Below are positions 43,481-52,529 of a stretch of 64,000 nucleotides of DNA, one piece after another. The position numbers were made by a program, and so were the translations under genes. How positions within the stretch are numbered: the stretch's first letter is position 1; each line of letters begins with the position of its first letter. Source of the DNA: Thermaurantiacus tibetensis (GTDB taxonomy: Bacteria > Pseudomonadota > Alphaproteobacteria > Sphingomonadales > Sphingomonadaceae); contig NZ_JACHTM010000002.1 in NCBI RefSeq assembly GCF_015354055.1, positions 782,530 to 846,529 of the forward strand, in the 5' to 3' direction. The notes under the pieces were generated by a model. The model searched no databases. It saw only the letters and a list, made by a program, of their open reading frames with translations, and had not been told where the DNA came from.

Positions 43481-43915
43481 TCACTCTCCTCTTGCTGGAA
43501 CTGCGGGAACTGCTGTGGCTGCTGGCCCTGCTGCCGGGGCGCCGCCGCCGCTCGACGGCCCCTGGGACGCGGCGGCATCCGCGGCGGGCACCGGCGCCTC
43601 GGGCATGGGGGTGGCGAGCGGGTCGGCCATGACGGGGCCGGCGGGCGCCTCGCCGAGGCGGCCGGCGGGGTCGTCGGCCACCACCTCGGCGACCGAGCTG
43701 TCGCCGATGGCGGCCTCGAGCCCGGCAAGCTCGGCGTCGCTGGCCGTGGCCTCGGCGCCAGCGGCTGCCGTGTCGTCCCCGGCTGCCCCTGCGTCCTTCC
43801 CGCCGCTGCAGGCGGCAGCAAGGAGGGCGAGGGCAAGGAGCGCGCCGCGGCCGGCCGGCCGTGCCGGCCAGCGCCCTGCGCCTTGCCGCGCCTGCAGGAC
43901 CCCGCGCATCGCCAC
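43481..43915 (-). CDS. Putative lipoprotein, low complexity
   Basis: The 144-residue protein has a basic N-terminus, a hydrophobic stretch and the lipobox LLAAACSGGK, so it is probably a lipoprotein. The mature part is acidic and Ala/Gly/Pro-rich without a known domain. A second ATG at 43909 is possible. It opens the operon with the SCP2 gene. Conservation cannot be judged, and the low complexity lowers confidence in its being a real gene. Confidence 0.65.
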   Translation of the reverse strand: MAMRGVLQARQGAGRWPARPAGRGALLALALLAAACSGGKDAGAAGDDTAAAGAEATASDAELAGLEAAIGDSSVAEVVADDPAGRLGEAPAGPVMADPLATPMPEAPVPAADAAASQGPSSGGGAPAAGPAATAVPAVPARGE

Positions 43916-43963
43916 TCCCTCGGAAGCTCTGTTGGCGCCGCCTAGCGACCTTGCCCGGAGGGC

Positions 43964-44686
43964 TCAAGCGCAATCGGCGGTAAGGGGTGGCGGCGCCCCG
44001 CCGAGGCAGGCGAGGAAGGCCGGCGCTTCGGCAACGAGCGCGGCATCGAGCGCGGCCATGAGCGCCGCCGCCTCCGTGCCGGGCAGAAGGTCGGCGAGGC
44101 GCGTGACCCGGCCGCCGGCGATCCCGCAGGGGACGAAGGCGGAGAAGGCGGAGAGGTCGCACGAGACGTTGAGCGCCATGCCGTGGAAGCTGACCCCGTT
44201 GCGCACGCGGAGGCCGATGGCGCCGATCTTCGCCTCCTCGGCGCCCTCGCCCACCCAGATTCCGGTGCCGGCGGGGCTGCGGCGGGCTTCGACTCCGAGC
44301 CGGGCAAGGGCGGCGATGGCCCAGCCCTCGAGCCCGGCGACGAGGCGGCGGATGTCGCGGCCGCGGCGGCGAAGATCGAGGAGGACGTAGACGACGCGCT
44401 GGCCGGGGCCGTGCCAGGTGAAGCGGCCGCCGCGGCCGGTCATGACCACGGGGAACCGCCCGGGGGCGACGAGCTCCTCGGGCCGGGCCGAGGTGCCGGC
44501 GGTGACGACGGGCTCGTGCGCGAGGAACCAGAGGCGCTCGGGCGCAGCCCCTGCGGCGATGGCGGCGGCGTCCCGCTCCATGCGCGCGAGCGCATCGGCA
44601 TAGGGCACGAGGTCGGGGGTGACCTCGAGGTCCACGCCCGCCGCTCGCAGCGCTTCCGTTCCGTGCACCCTTCCGTTCCGTGGCAA
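43964..44686 (-). CDS. lipB: LipB, octanoyl-[ACP]:protein N-octanoyltransferase
   Basis: LipB moves octanoate from acyl carrier protein to lipoyl domains, the first step of lipoate synthesis. The protein has GRGGRFTWHGPGQRVVYVLLDL (with the invariant GGxxTxHGPGQ), AGTGIWVGEGAEEAKIGAIGLRV with the catalytic Lys, GVSFHGMALN and FVPCGI with the catalytic Cys. The ATG at 44686 gives 240 residues and leaves 20 bp to the divergent gene. A GTG at 44635 would better match the family start. Confidence 0.94.
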   Translation of the reverse strand: MPRNGRVHGTEALRAAGVDLEVTPDLVPYADALARMERDAAAIAAGAAPERLWFLAHEPVVTAGTSARPEELVAPGRFPVVMTGRGGRFTWHGPGQRVVYVLLDLRRRGRDIRRLVAGLEGWAIAALARLGVEARRSPAGTGIWVGEGAEEAKIGAIGLRVRNGVSFHGMALNVSCDLSAFSAFVPCGIAGGRVTRLADLLPGTEAAALMAALDAALVAEAPAFLACLGGAPPPLTADCA

Positions 44687-44706
44687 CCCGGGTTAGCATC
44701 CCTCTG

Positions 44707-45684
44707 ATGGGTGGCTGGAATGCAAAGCTGACCGGGGCGCTTGCCGCGCTCGCGATCGCCGCATCGCCGCCTGTCTTCGCGGGGCTTGCAGCGCTTGCGC
44801 CCGCGCCGGCGGCAGCCACCAGCCTGTTCGGCCAGTCCCGCTATGCCGCGCTCCTCATGGATGCAAGCACCGGGGAGGTGCTCTACGCCCGCCAGCCCGA
44901 CGCCGAGCGCTTCCCGGCCTCGATCACCAAGGTGATGACGCTCTACCTCGTGTTCGAGCGGCTGGCGGCCGGCCAGCTCCGCCTCGAGGACCGGGTGACG
45001 ATGAGCGCACGGGCCGCAGCCCAGCGGCCCTCGAAGCTGGGGCTCAAGGCCGGCGAGACGCTGTCGGTCGACGAGGCCATTCGCGCGCTTGCCACCAAGT
45101 CGGCGAACGACGTGGCGGTGGCGCTTGCCGAGCATGTCGGCGGAAGCGAGGCGAACTTCGCCCGCCTCATGACGCACCGGGCGCACGCGCTCGGGATGAC
45201 CCGCAGCCGGTTCGTCAACCCCTCGGGCCTGCCGGACGCGCGGCAGGTGACGACCGCGCGCGACATCGCGACGCTGAGCCTCGCCGTCATCCGCGACTTC
45301 CCGCAGTACTACGGCTACTTCCAGCAGCAGCAGTTCGTCTTCCAGGGCCGGGTCATGCCCAACCACAACCACCTGCTGAGGACGATGCCCGGCGTCGACG
45401 GGATCAAGACCGGCTTCACCAACGCCGCCGGCTTCACGCTCGCAGCCTCTGCCGTGCGCGACGGGCGGCGGCTCTTGGCCGTGGTGCTGGGAAGCCCGAC
45501 CCGGCCCGGCCGCGATTCGAACGTGGAAGCCCTGCTCGCCTCCGGCTTCCGGGTGCTGGCCGCGCGCCAGGCCGGCGAGCGCGTGCAGGTGGCCGACCTC
45601 CTCGCCGAGCCCGCCGACCTCAACGATGCCCTCCTCTCGACGCTTGTGGAGCAGGGGAGCGCCGACCCGGCCCCGCGCCGCTGA
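44707..45684 (+). CDS. D-alanyl-D-alanine carboxypeptidase (peptidase S11)
   Basis: The enzyme trims the terminal D-Ala of peptidoglycan stem peptides in the periplasm. After a signal peptide (about residues 1-37) the three penicillin-binding motifs are in place: SITK with Ser72 and Lys75, SAN at 131-133 and KTG at 233-235. The protein is short (325 residues) and lacks the long C-terminal membrane anchor region of PBP5, as in DacD/DacF-like alphaproteobacterial enzymes. It is divergent from lipB. Confidence 0.94.
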   Translation: MGGWNAKLTGALAALAIAASPPVFAGLAALAPAPAAATSLFGQSRYAALLMDASTGEVLYARQPDAERFPASITKVMTLYLVFERLAAGQLRLEDRVTMSARAAAQRPSKLGLKAGETLSVDEAIRALATKSANDVAVALAEHVGGSEANFARLMTHRAHALGMTRSRFVNPSGLPDARQVTTARDIATLSLAVIRDFPQYYGYFQQQQFVFQGRVMPNHNHLLRTMPGVDGIKTGFTNAAGFTLAASAVRDGRRLLAVVLGSPTRPGRDSNVEALLASGFRVLAARQAGERVQVADLLAEPADLNDALLSTLVEQGSADPAPRR

Positions 45685-45716
45685 CGCCGCGGCCGACCGC
45701 CGCACGGCCCGACCCC

Positions 45717-45871
45717 GGGAGGTCCGCACGCGGGAGGTCCGCACGCGGGAGGCCCGCACGCGGGAGGCCCGCACGCGGGAGGTCCGCACGCGGGAGGCCG
45801 CACGCGGGAGGCCGCACGCGGGAGGTCCGCACGCGGGAGGCCGCACGCGGGAGGCCCGCACGCGGGAGGCC
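45717..45871. repeat. Minisatellite A: ten tandem 14/15-bp units
   Basis: Ten head-to-tail copies of GGGAGGTCCGCACGC (variants: CCC for TCC, or a 14-bp form lacking one base), plus a partial copy. It follows the carboxypeptidase stop by 32 bp. There are no unique spacers, so it is not a CRISPR array. Open frames in it are by-products of composition. Confidence 0.95.
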
Positions 45872-45881
45872 GACCCTCGCG

Positions 45882-45961
45882 CGGCGAGGTGGCGGGGCGG
45901 CGAGGTGGCGGGGCGGCGAGGTGGCGGGGCGGCAAGGTGGCGGGGCGGCAAGGTGGCGGGG
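45882..45961. repeat. Minisatellite B: five tandem 16-bp units
   Basis: Five copies of CGGCGAGGTGGCGGGG, of which the last two have A instead of G at position 6. It follows minisatellite A directly and ends 63 bp before the importer operon, so it lies in the operon's promoter region or 5' leader. Copy number is expected to vary between strains. Confidence 0.95.
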
Positions 45962-46024
45962 TGGGGGCTTCACCGCCGGCACGGTTGCGGATACTCCTTG
46001 GACGCGCAGGCGAAGGGGGTCGGA

Positions 46025-47113
46025 ATGACGCGGTTGGCACCTGTCCCTTGGGCGGCACCCGGTGGCCTGACGCGCCGGGGCCTGCTCGCCGGCATGGGGG
46101 CGGCAGCGGTGGGCCTGTCGCTCTCCGCCTGCGGCAAGTCGGACGAGGGCCGGCTCAACTTCTACACCTGGCAGGACTACATCGGCGCGACCACGCTCGA
46201 CGACTTCCGGGCGAAGACGGGCGTGCGCGTCACCCCCTCCTACTTCGCGACCAACGACGAGCTCTTCGCCAAGCTCAAGGCCGGCAACCCGGGCTACGAC
46301 GTCATCGTGCCGTCGAACGAGTTCGTGACGCGGATGCGCGAGGCGGACATGCTGGAGCCGCTCGACATGGCGAAGATCCCCAACTTCGCCAACATCGCGC
46401 CCGAGTTCCGCGAAGCCGCGTGGGACCCGGCGCCGCGCCACTCCGTGCCCTACACCTGGCTCGTGCTCGGCATCGGCTACCGCAGGTCCCGCGTGCAAGG
46501 CACCCCCGACAGCTGGAAGTGGCTGTTCGACAGCGACCTCTACAAGGGCCGGATTGCCCTCATCACGGATGCCGCCGACCTCATCCGCCTCGGCGCCAAG
46601 TACATGGGGACGTCGCTCGTGGGCGTGGACGCGGAGACGGCGCGCAGGGTGGCCGACATGCTGGGGCGGCAGAAGCCCAACATCCGCCGGTTCCACGAGG
46701 ACGACGGGCAGGACCTGCTGCTGGCAGGCGAGGTCGATCTCGTGCTCGAATACAACGGCGACATCGCCCAGCGGATGCGCGAGGGCCCCGACATCGACTT
46801 CGTGGTGCCGCGCGAGGGCTCGCTCATCAACGCGGATGCGCTCGCCATTCCGAAGGGGGCGAGGAACCTGGAGCTTGCCCACGACTTCCTCAACTTCCTG
46901 CTGGATGCCGAGGTGGGCCGGGGCATCACCGAGACCATCCTCTATCCCACGCCCAATGCCGCGGCGAAGGCGCTGATGCCCGAGAGCTACCGCACCCACC
47001 CGGTCATCTTCCCCTCGGGGCCCGGCTGGGAGGCAAGCGAGTGGGGCCGCTTCGAGGGCGCAGAGATGCAGCGCCTGTTCGAGGAGCTCATCACCCGCAT
47101 GCGCGCCGCCTGA
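46025..47113 (+). CDS. Spermidine/putrescine-type ABC transporter substrate-binding protein
   Basis: The periplasmic protein captures a polyamine-like substrate for the permeases encoded downstream. The 362-residue protein has a TRRGLLAGMGAAAVGLSLSAC leader, which has a twin-arginine look and a lipobox. A PotD/PotF-type fold follows: LNFYTWQDYIGATTLDDF, GYDVIVPSN, VPYTWLVLGIGY, GQDLLLAGEVDLVLEYNGD. It heads an operon with two permeases and an ATPase. The substrate could be putrescine, spermidine or a related cation. Confidence 0.93.
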   Translation: MTRLAPVPWAAPGGLTRRGLLAGMGAAAVGLSLSACGKSDEGRLNFYTWQDYIGATTLDDFRAKTGVRVTPSYFATNDELFAKLKAGNPGYDVIVPSNEFVTRMREADMLEPLDMAKIPNFANIAPEFREAAWDPAPRHSVPYTWLVLGIGYRRSRVQGTPDSWKWLFDSDLYKGRIALITDAADLIRLGAKYMGTSLVGVDAETARRVADMLGRQKPNIRRFHEDDGQDLLLAGEVDLVLEYNGDIAQRMREGPDIDFVVPREGSLINADALAIPKGARNLELAHDFLNFLLDAEVGRGITETILYPTPNAAAKALMPESYRTHPVIFPSGPGWEASEWGRFEGAEMQRLFEELITRMRAA

Positions 47114-47164
47114 GGCGCCGGGGGCTGGGGCGCGGGGCGAGGCACGAAGGGGGCGCGGGCGGGC

Positions 47165-48022
47165 ATGGAGAAGCGGGTCGACTGGCGCCAGGCCCCGGGG
47201 CCGTTCGCGGCCCTCCTCGGGCCGCCGCTCGGCTGGTTCCTGCTGTTCTTCGCAGCGCCGCTCGCCGTGGTCTTGGCCTACAGCTTCGGCACCAACGTCG
47301 GCGTGGCCGACATCGCCATTTCCGGCACCTTCGCCAACTACGCCCGCGCGCTCGAGCCGGTCTACCTTGCCATCTTCCTGAAGTCGTTCGCGATCGCCGG
47401 CGCGGCGACCTTCGTCTGCCTCCTCCTCGGCTTTCCCGTGGCGCTGGCGATCGCGTTCGCGCAGCCGCGCGTGCGCACGCTCCTTCTCGTGCTCGTCATG
47501 CTCCCCTTCTGGACCAACCTCCTCATCCGCACCTATGCGCTGATGACGGTGCTGCGCGACGAAGGGCTGGTGAACGGGGCGCTCGGCGCGCTCGGCCTGC
47601 CGCCCCTGCCGCTCCTCTACACGAACGGCGCAGTGATCCTCGGGCTCGTCTACGTCCACCTGCCCTTCACGGTGCTGCCCATCTACGCCAGCCTCGACCG
47701 GCTCGACCGCTCGCTCATCGAGGCGAGCCTCGATCTCGGCGCCTCGCACCTTGCCACCGTCTTCCGGGTGGTGCTGCCGCTCGCCCGGCCCGGCATCCTC
47801 GCCGGACTCCTTCTCACCTTCATCCCGGCGCTCGGCAGCTACCTCACCCCCGACCTCATGGGGGGGCCCGACAGCCAGATGATCGCCAACGTCATCGAGC
47901 GGCAGTTCAAGCGCGCGAACGACTGGCCGTTCGGCGCGGCGCTCGCCTTCCTCCTCATGTACCTCACCTTCCTCGCACTCGCCGCGCAGGGGCTGTTCCG
48001 GGGAAGAAGGGCCGAGCCGTGA
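47165..48022 (+). CDS. Polyamine-type ABC importer permease (PotH/PotB-like)
   Basis: The 285-residue permease has six helices. The EAA loop reads LIEASLDLGASHLATVFRVVLPLARPGI, which contacts the ATPase. LPFWTNLLIRTYALMTVLRDEGLVN is typical of the first permease of polyamine importers. It starts 51 bp after the binding-protein gene and its stop overlaps the next start (GTGA). Confidence 0.94.
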   Translation: MEKRVDWRQAPGPFAALLGPPLGWFLLFFAAPLAVVLAYSFGTNVGVADIAISGTFANYARALEPVYLAIFLKSFAIAGAATFVCLLLGFPVALAIAFAQPRVRTLLLVLVMLPFWTNLLIRTYALMTVLRDEGLVNGALGALGLPPLPLLYTNGAVILGLVYVHLPFTVLPIYASLDRLDRSLIEASLDLGASHLATVFRVVLPLARPGILAGLLLTFIPALGSYLTPDLMGGPDSQMIANVIERQFKRANDWPFGAALAFLLMYLTFLALAAQGLFRGRRAEP

Positions 48023-48849
48023 GCGCGCCCGACCTCCTCGACTATTCGCGGCGCTGGCCGCTCCGGCTCGTGCTCGCTAGCGTCGGCCTCTTCCTCTACC
48101 TCCCCCTCCTCGTGCTGGTGGCGATGAGCTTCAACGACAGCCGCCAGACGACGGTGTGGCGCGGCTTCACGCTCGACTGGTACGCAAGGCTTGGCGGCAA
48201 TCTCGAGCTCCTGGCGGCGCTCGGCAACTCGCTCGCGATCGCCGCGCTCGCCACGCTGCTGTCGCTGCTGCTCGGGACGCTGGCCGCGATCGCGCTGTGG
48301 CGCTTCCGCTTCCCGGGCCTCGGGCTCGTCAGCGCCGCCTTCGCGCTCCCGATCGTGGTGCCGGAGATCTGCATGGGGGTGGCCATGCTCATCTTCTTCG
48401 CCCGGATCCTCCCCTGGCCCGCCGGCCTGCCGTGGCCGCTCTCGCTCGGGCCCATCGTGATTGCCCATGTGGCCTTCATCTTTCCGTTCGTGGCCGTCAT
48501 CGTCCGCGCGCGGCTCGAAAGCTTCAACCGCGAGACCGAGGAGGCCGCGCGCGACCTCGGCGCCGGGCCGTGGCGCGCGCTCCTCGACGTGGTGGTGCCC
48601 CACCTGAAGCCCAGCCTCGTCGCAGGGGCGCTCCTTGCCTTCACCCTCTCGCTCGATGACTTCGTCATCACCTTCTTCACCGCAGGACCCGACACGGTGA
48701 CCTTCCCGGTCAAGGTCTACTCGATGGTGCGCTTCGGGGTGACGCCGGAGGTGAACGCCGTCTCGACCGTGCTCCTCGTGCTGACCGTTGCGCTGACCGC
48801 GCTTGCGCTTCGCGTGCAGGCGCTTGCCGGAGAAAAGCTCGCGCCTTGA
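48019..48849 (+). CDS. Polyamine-type ABC importer permease (PotI/PotC-like)
   Basis: The 276-residue permease has six helices and the EAA loop EEAARDLGAGPWRALLDVVVPHLKPSL, followed by SLDDFVITFFTAGP, which is characteristic of PotC/PotI. It starts with GTG overlapping the previous stop, and its own stop overlaps the TTG start of the ATPase gene, so all three are coupled. Confidence 0.94.
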   Translation: MSAPDLLDYSRRWPLRLVLASVGLFLYLPLLVLVAMSFNDSRQTTVWRGFTLDWYARLGGNLELLAALGNSLAIAALATLLSLLLGTLAAIALWRFRFPGLGLVSAAFALPIVVPEICMGVAMLIFFARILPWPAGLPWPLSLGPIVIAHVAFIFPFVAVIVRARLESFNRETEEAARDLGAGPWRALLDVVVPHLKPSLVAGALLAFTLSLDDFVITFFTAGPDTVTFPVKVYSMVRFGVTPEVNAVSTVLLVLTVALTALALRVQALAGEKLAP

Positions 48850-50045
48850 CGACCGCCACGCCACGCCCACCCCTTCCGCCCCTCCCCCCCGGCCCCGGCC
48901 CCGCCGCCCCGCGCCCCGCCGCGGCCGCGCGGCCCATCATCGAGGTCCAGGGCGTGACCAAGCGCTTCGGCCCGGTCGTCGCGGTCGATGACGTCTCGCT
49001 CGCCATCGCCGAGGGGGAGTTCTTCGCCCTCCTCGGCCCGTCGGGCTGCGGCAAGACCACGCTCTTGCGCATGCTGGCCGGCTTCGAGACTCCGACGAAG
49101 GGGCGGATCCTCATCGACGGCGAGGACTATACCCGCACGCCGCCCAACCGCCGGCCAGTCAACATGGTGTTCCAGTCCTATGCCGTGTTCCCGCACATGA
49201 CGGTGAGCGAGAACATCGCCTATGGCCTGAAGATGGATGGCGTGCGCGCGGCCGAGCGGCGCGAGCGCGTGGCCGAGGCACTCGCCCTCGTCCAGCTGGA
49301 AGGGCTGGGGGACCGGCGGCCCGACCAGCTCTCGGGCGGGCAGCGCCAGCGCGTCGCGCTTGCCCGCGCGCTCGTCAAGCGGCCGCGCGTGGTGCTGCTC
49401 GACGAGCCGCTCTCGGCACTCGACGCCAAGCTCCGGGAGGAGCTGCGCTTCGAGCTCTCGCGCCTTCAGGACCGGGTGGGCATCACCTTCGTGATGGTGA
49501 CCCACGACCAGGACGAGGCGCTCGCGCTCGCGACCCGCTGCGCGGTCATGCACAAGGGAAGCCTCGTCCAGGTGGCAACGCCTGCCGACCTCTACGAATT
49601 CCCGTCCTCGCGCCTCGTGGCCGACTTCATCGGCTCGGTGAACCTGTTCGAGGGCCGGGTCAGGGTGGACGAGAGCGACCACGCCATCATCGACCTGCCC
49701 GAGGCGGGCATTACCGCCTGGCTCGACCATGGCACCGGCGCCTCGGAGACGGTGCAGATCTGGCTTGCCATCCGCCCGGAGAAGATGGAGCTCCACAAGC
49801 GCGAGAACGGCGCGGCGCCGCCGGTGATGGAGGGCACGCCCGAGGGCTACAACGTGATGCCGGGCACGATTGCCGACATCGCCTACCTCGGCTCGGAGTC
49901 GGTCTATGAAGTGCGGCTCGAGACGGGCAAGATGGTCCGCGTGATCCGCCCCAACCTCACCCGCTGGGACCAGGAGGACTTCACCTGGGACGAGCCCGTG
50001 TGGCTGGGCTGGCACGCCGAGGCGGCGGCCGTCCTCCTCCAGTGA
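48846..50045 (+). CDS. Polyamine-type ABC importer ATPase (PotA/PotG-like)
   Basis: The 399-residue ATPase powers the importer. It has Walker A GPSGCGKTT, the signature LSGGQRQRVALARAL, Walker B VVLLDEPLSALD, the switch His in MVTHDQDEAL, and a C-terminal TOBE domain after about residue 300. A Pro/Ala-rich stretch of about 28 residues precedes the conserved start (IIEVQGVTKRFG). The start codon is TTG, overlapping the permease stop (TTGA). The stop overlaps the next gene (GTGA). Confidence 0.95.
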   Translation: MTTATPRPPLPPLPPGPGPAAPRPAAAARPIIEVQGVTKRFGPVVAVDDVSLAIAEGEFFALLGPSGCGKTTLLRMLAGFETPTKGRILIDGEDYTRTPPNRRPVNMVFQSYAVFPHMTVSENIAYGLKMDGVRAAERRERVAEALALVQLEGLGDRRPDQLSGGQRQRVALARALVKRPRVVLLDEPLSALDAKLREELRFELSRLQDRVGITFVMVTHDQDEALALATRCAVMHKGSLVQVATPADLYEFPSSRLVADFIGSVNLFEGRVRVDESDHAIIDLPEAGITAWLDHGTGASETVQIWLAIRPEKMELHKRENGAAPPVMEGTPEGYNVMPGTIADIAYLGSESVYEVRLETGKMVRVIRPNLTRWDQEDFTWDEPVWLGWHAEAAAVLLQ

Positions 50046-50932
50046 CGCTGCCGCCCGGAACCTTCGTGCCCGTCGCGGGCGGGGCGATGCACGCGCGGGC
50101 CTGGCCGGCGCCGGAGGGCGGCAGCGGCGCGCCGCTCGTCCTCGTCCACGCAACCGGCATGTGCGGCGCCATCTACGCCGACCTCCTCGGCCCGCTCGCC
50201 GGGCAGCCGGCGCGGGACTTCGCCATCTGGCTTCCCGACATGCGCGGCCATGGCCTGACGCGCCTGCCCGCCACGCCCGGCGACGTGCCGGTCGACTGGC
50301 TGCCCTACCGTGCCGACCTGCTTGCCTTCCTCGCCGCGGTCTCGCCCGGGGCCCCGGTGCGCCTTGCCGGCCACAGCTTCGGGGCAACCGTGGCGGCCGA
50401 GCTTGCCGCTGCCCACCCGGAGCGGGTGGAAGCCCTCCTCCTCCTCGACCCGGCCTTCGTGCCGTTCGACCATGCGCCCGCCTACGCGGCGCTGCGCGCC
50501 GCAGGCGAAGAGCCGCCCAACCCCATGGCCGAGGGGGCGCTCCGCCGCCGGCCCGGCTTTGCCGGCCGCGCCGAGGCCCGGGCCCGCCTTCGGGAGCGCG
50601 GGGTCTTCGCCGGCTGGCCCGAGGCCGCGCTCGAGGCCTATCTCGAGGACGGCCTCGACGACGATGGAGGGCTCCGCTGCACGCCGGGCTGGGAGGCGAC
50701 GAGCTTCCGCGGCGTGTCCACCACCCTTGCCGCGAGCCTCGCCGCGCTCCGCACCCCCTTTGCCCTGCTGGCTGCCGCGGACGGCTCGACGGTGGGCGAG
50801 GCGGACTTCGCCGCCTTCGCCCGCCACCCCGCCTGCCGGCTGGCGGCGCGGGTGCCGGGCGGGCACTTCTTTCCCGTGACGTCGCCCGAGGCGGTGAGGC
50901 CCCGCCTCGCCGCGCTGGCCGGCCTCGGCTAG
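50042..50932 (+). CDS. Alpha/beta hydrolase coupled to the polyamine importer
   Basis: The 296-residue protein has the alpha/beta-hydrolase fold: oxyanion strand LVLVHATGMCG, PDMRGHG, nucleophile elbow GHSFG (Ser112), and a late His in PGGHFFPV. The GTG start overlaps the ATPase stop by four bases, so it is translated with the importer. It may process the imported compound or a precursor. The substrate is unknown. Its stop shares CTAG with the convergent methyltransferase gene. Confidence 0.88.
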   Translation: MTLPPGTFVPVAGGAMHARAWPAPEGGSGAPLVLVHATGMCGAIYADLLGPLAGQPARDFAIWLPDMRGHGLTRLPATPGDVPVDWLPYRADLLAFLAAVSPGAPVRLAGHSFGATVAAELAAAHPERVEALLLLDPAFVPFDHAPAYAALRAAGEEPPNPMAEGALRRRPGFAGRAEARARLRERGVFAGWPEAALEAYLEDGLDDDGGLRCTPGWEATSFRGVSTTLAASLAALRTPFALLAAADGSTVGEADFAAFARHPACRLAARVPGGHFFPVTSPEAVRPRLAALAGLG

Positions 50933-51711
50933 GGCTGACCTGGGGGCTTGCGGGCCGAGAGGAAGAGGAGCTCGAGGGTGACGGGGACCTTGCCGTCGGC
51001 CTCGGCGCCGCGCGCGAAGGCCGCCTCGGCGGCCGCCCACGCCCCGCGGGTCACCGGCACCCGGCTGCGCGCGGCGAGCCAGCCGGTCTCGCCCATGGCC
51101 CGGGCGTCGCGCGCGAGCGCGGCGAGACCCGGGTAGCGGGCCCTGACCTCGACCACCTCGGCGACCGGCTCGGCGAAGCCGGCGCGCTGGAGGAGACCCG
51201 CCGCCCCGGCCGGATCGACCGTGGGGCCGACCCGCGCGGCCACTCCGCCGTGCGCGGCATCGGCGGCGAGGAAGGCGGCCCGCACCTGCGGCAGCGCGAT
51301 GCCGGCGGGGAAGACGGCGAGGTAGCGCCCGCCGGGCAGGAGCGCGCGGCGGGCAAGCAGGAGCGCGCCGGGCAGGTCGTTGACGCCGTGCAGCCCCATG
51401 ACCGAGCGGATCCGCGCGAGCGTCGCATCACCGAACGGCAGCTGGTCCTCGGCGCAGACGAGGCGCAGGCCCGTGGCCGGAAGGCGTTCGGGAACGAGGT
51501 CGGCGGCGATGTGACCCGGCGGCGTGAAGGGCCCCGCGCCCCAGGTCAGCACCGGGCCCGGCGGCCCCTCCGGCATCAGCGCCTCGCGCGCGGCGAGCTC
51601 GTCTGCGGCGTGAGCGAGGAGGAAGCCTGCCCCGCCTGTCGCGCGCCCCCGCGCCCGCGCCCGCCGGCGGAGCCGGGAGTCGAACGGCCGGCTGGCCTCA
51701 TCCTGCCCCAT
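50929..51711 (-). CDS. SAM-dependent methyltransferase, NDUFAF5/BioC-like
   Basis: The 260-residue protein resembles the methyltransferase that alphaproteobacteria encode opposite comF (similar to NDUFAF5 and BioC). The N-terminal RRRARARG, the EDQLPFGDATLARIRSVMGLHGVNDLPGALL segment and LLPGGRYLAVFPAG match. Motif I is degenerate (LTWGAGPFTPPG), so SAM binding may be weakened. The stop overlaps the alpha/beta-hydrolase stop by four bases, and the start diverges from comF. Confidence 0.8.
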   Translation of the reverse strand: MGQDEASRPFDSRLRRRARARGRATGGAGFLLAHAADELAAREALMPEGPPGPVLTWGAGPFTPPGHIAADLVPERLPATGLRLVCAEDQLPFGDATLARIRSVMGLHGVNDLPGALLLARRALLPGGRYLAVFPAGIALPQVRAAFLAADAAHGGVAARVGPTVDPAGAAGLLQRAGFAEPVAEVVEVRARYPGLAALARDARAMGETGWLAARSRVPVTRGAWAAAEAAFARGAEADGKVPVTLELLFLSARKPPGQP

Positions 51712-51727
51712 GCGCTAGCCCTTGCCC

Positions 51728-52501
51728 ATGGCGGCTGCCCTTGCGCCCCCTGCCCTCGCCCGCGCCCGGTCACTCGCCCGGGCCTCTGCTGCGGCCGTGC
51801 TCGACCTGCTGATGCCGCCGGCCTGCGCAGCGTGCAAGGCGCCAGTGGCCACGCCCCATGGCCTGTGCGCGGCCTGCTTCGCCAGCCTGCCGCACCTGCC
51901 CCACCCGGCGTGCGGGCGCTGCGGCGTGCCGCTTCGCCCCGAGGGCGCCGGCGAGGAGATCTGCCTCCCCTGCCGCGACGCGCCGCCGCCCTTCGCCTCG
52001 GCGCTGGCACCCTTCGCCCACGCCGGCACCGCACGGACCCTCGTGGTGCGCCTCAAGGCCGGCCGCGAGGAGCTGGCACCGCTCATGGCGCGGATGATGC
52101 TGGCCGCCGGGCCGCTGCCGGAGCGCGCGCTCGTCATCCCCGTGCCGCTCCACCGCTGGCGCCTCGTGCAGCGCGGCGCCAACCAGGCGGCGCTTCTCGC
52201 CGGCGCGCTCGCGCAGGCGAGCGGCCTTGTCCACGCGCCCGAGCTTCTCGTCCGCACCCGCCCGACGCCGCCCTCGCGCGGGCTCGGGCGGGCCGCGCGG
52301 CAGGCGAACGTGGCCGGCGCCTTCGCGGTGCCGGAGGCAGGCCGGGCGCGGCTTCAGGGCCGGGCGGTCGTGCTCGTCGACGACGTGCTGACGACCGGGG
52401 CGACGGCGGGCGCCTGCGCCGGGGCGCTTCGCGCTGCGGGCGCGTCGGCAGTCCATGTGCGGACCTTCACCCGGGTTGCGCGCGAGGCAGCGCAACCCTA
52501 G
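51728..52501 (+). CDS. comF: ComF-family amidophosphoribosyltransferase-like protein
   Basis: ComF proteins contribute to DNA uptake in competent bacteria, though many hosts are not known to be competent. The 257-residue protein has an N-terminal four-cysteine zinc region (CAACKAP, CAACF, CGRCGVP, CLPC), the IPVPLHRWRLVQRGANQAALLA segment and the PRPP loop VVLVDDVLTTGATAGA. The ATG at 51728 is preferred to the TTG six bases earlier. It starts the plus-strand cluster comF-grxC-nitrilase-DUF1178. Confidence 0.93.
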   Translation: MAAALAPPALARARSLARASAAAVLDLLMPPACAACKAPVATPHGLCAACFASLPHLPHPACGRCGVPLRPEGAGEEICLPCRDAPPPFASALAPFAHAGTARTLVVRLKAGREELAPLMARMMLAAGPLPERALVIPVPLHRWRLVQRGANQAALLAGALAQASGLVHAPELLVRTRPTPPSRGLGRAARQANVAGAFAVPEAGRARLQGRAVVLVDDVLTTGATAGACAGALRAAGASAVHVRTFTRVAREAAQP

Positions 52502-52529
52502 CTTGGCCTGTCCGTTCACAGGGCCCGGC

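Noticed and set aside
45717..45961. CRISPR array
   Set aside because: The units are 14-16 bp, adjoin without unique spacers, and no cas gene is near.
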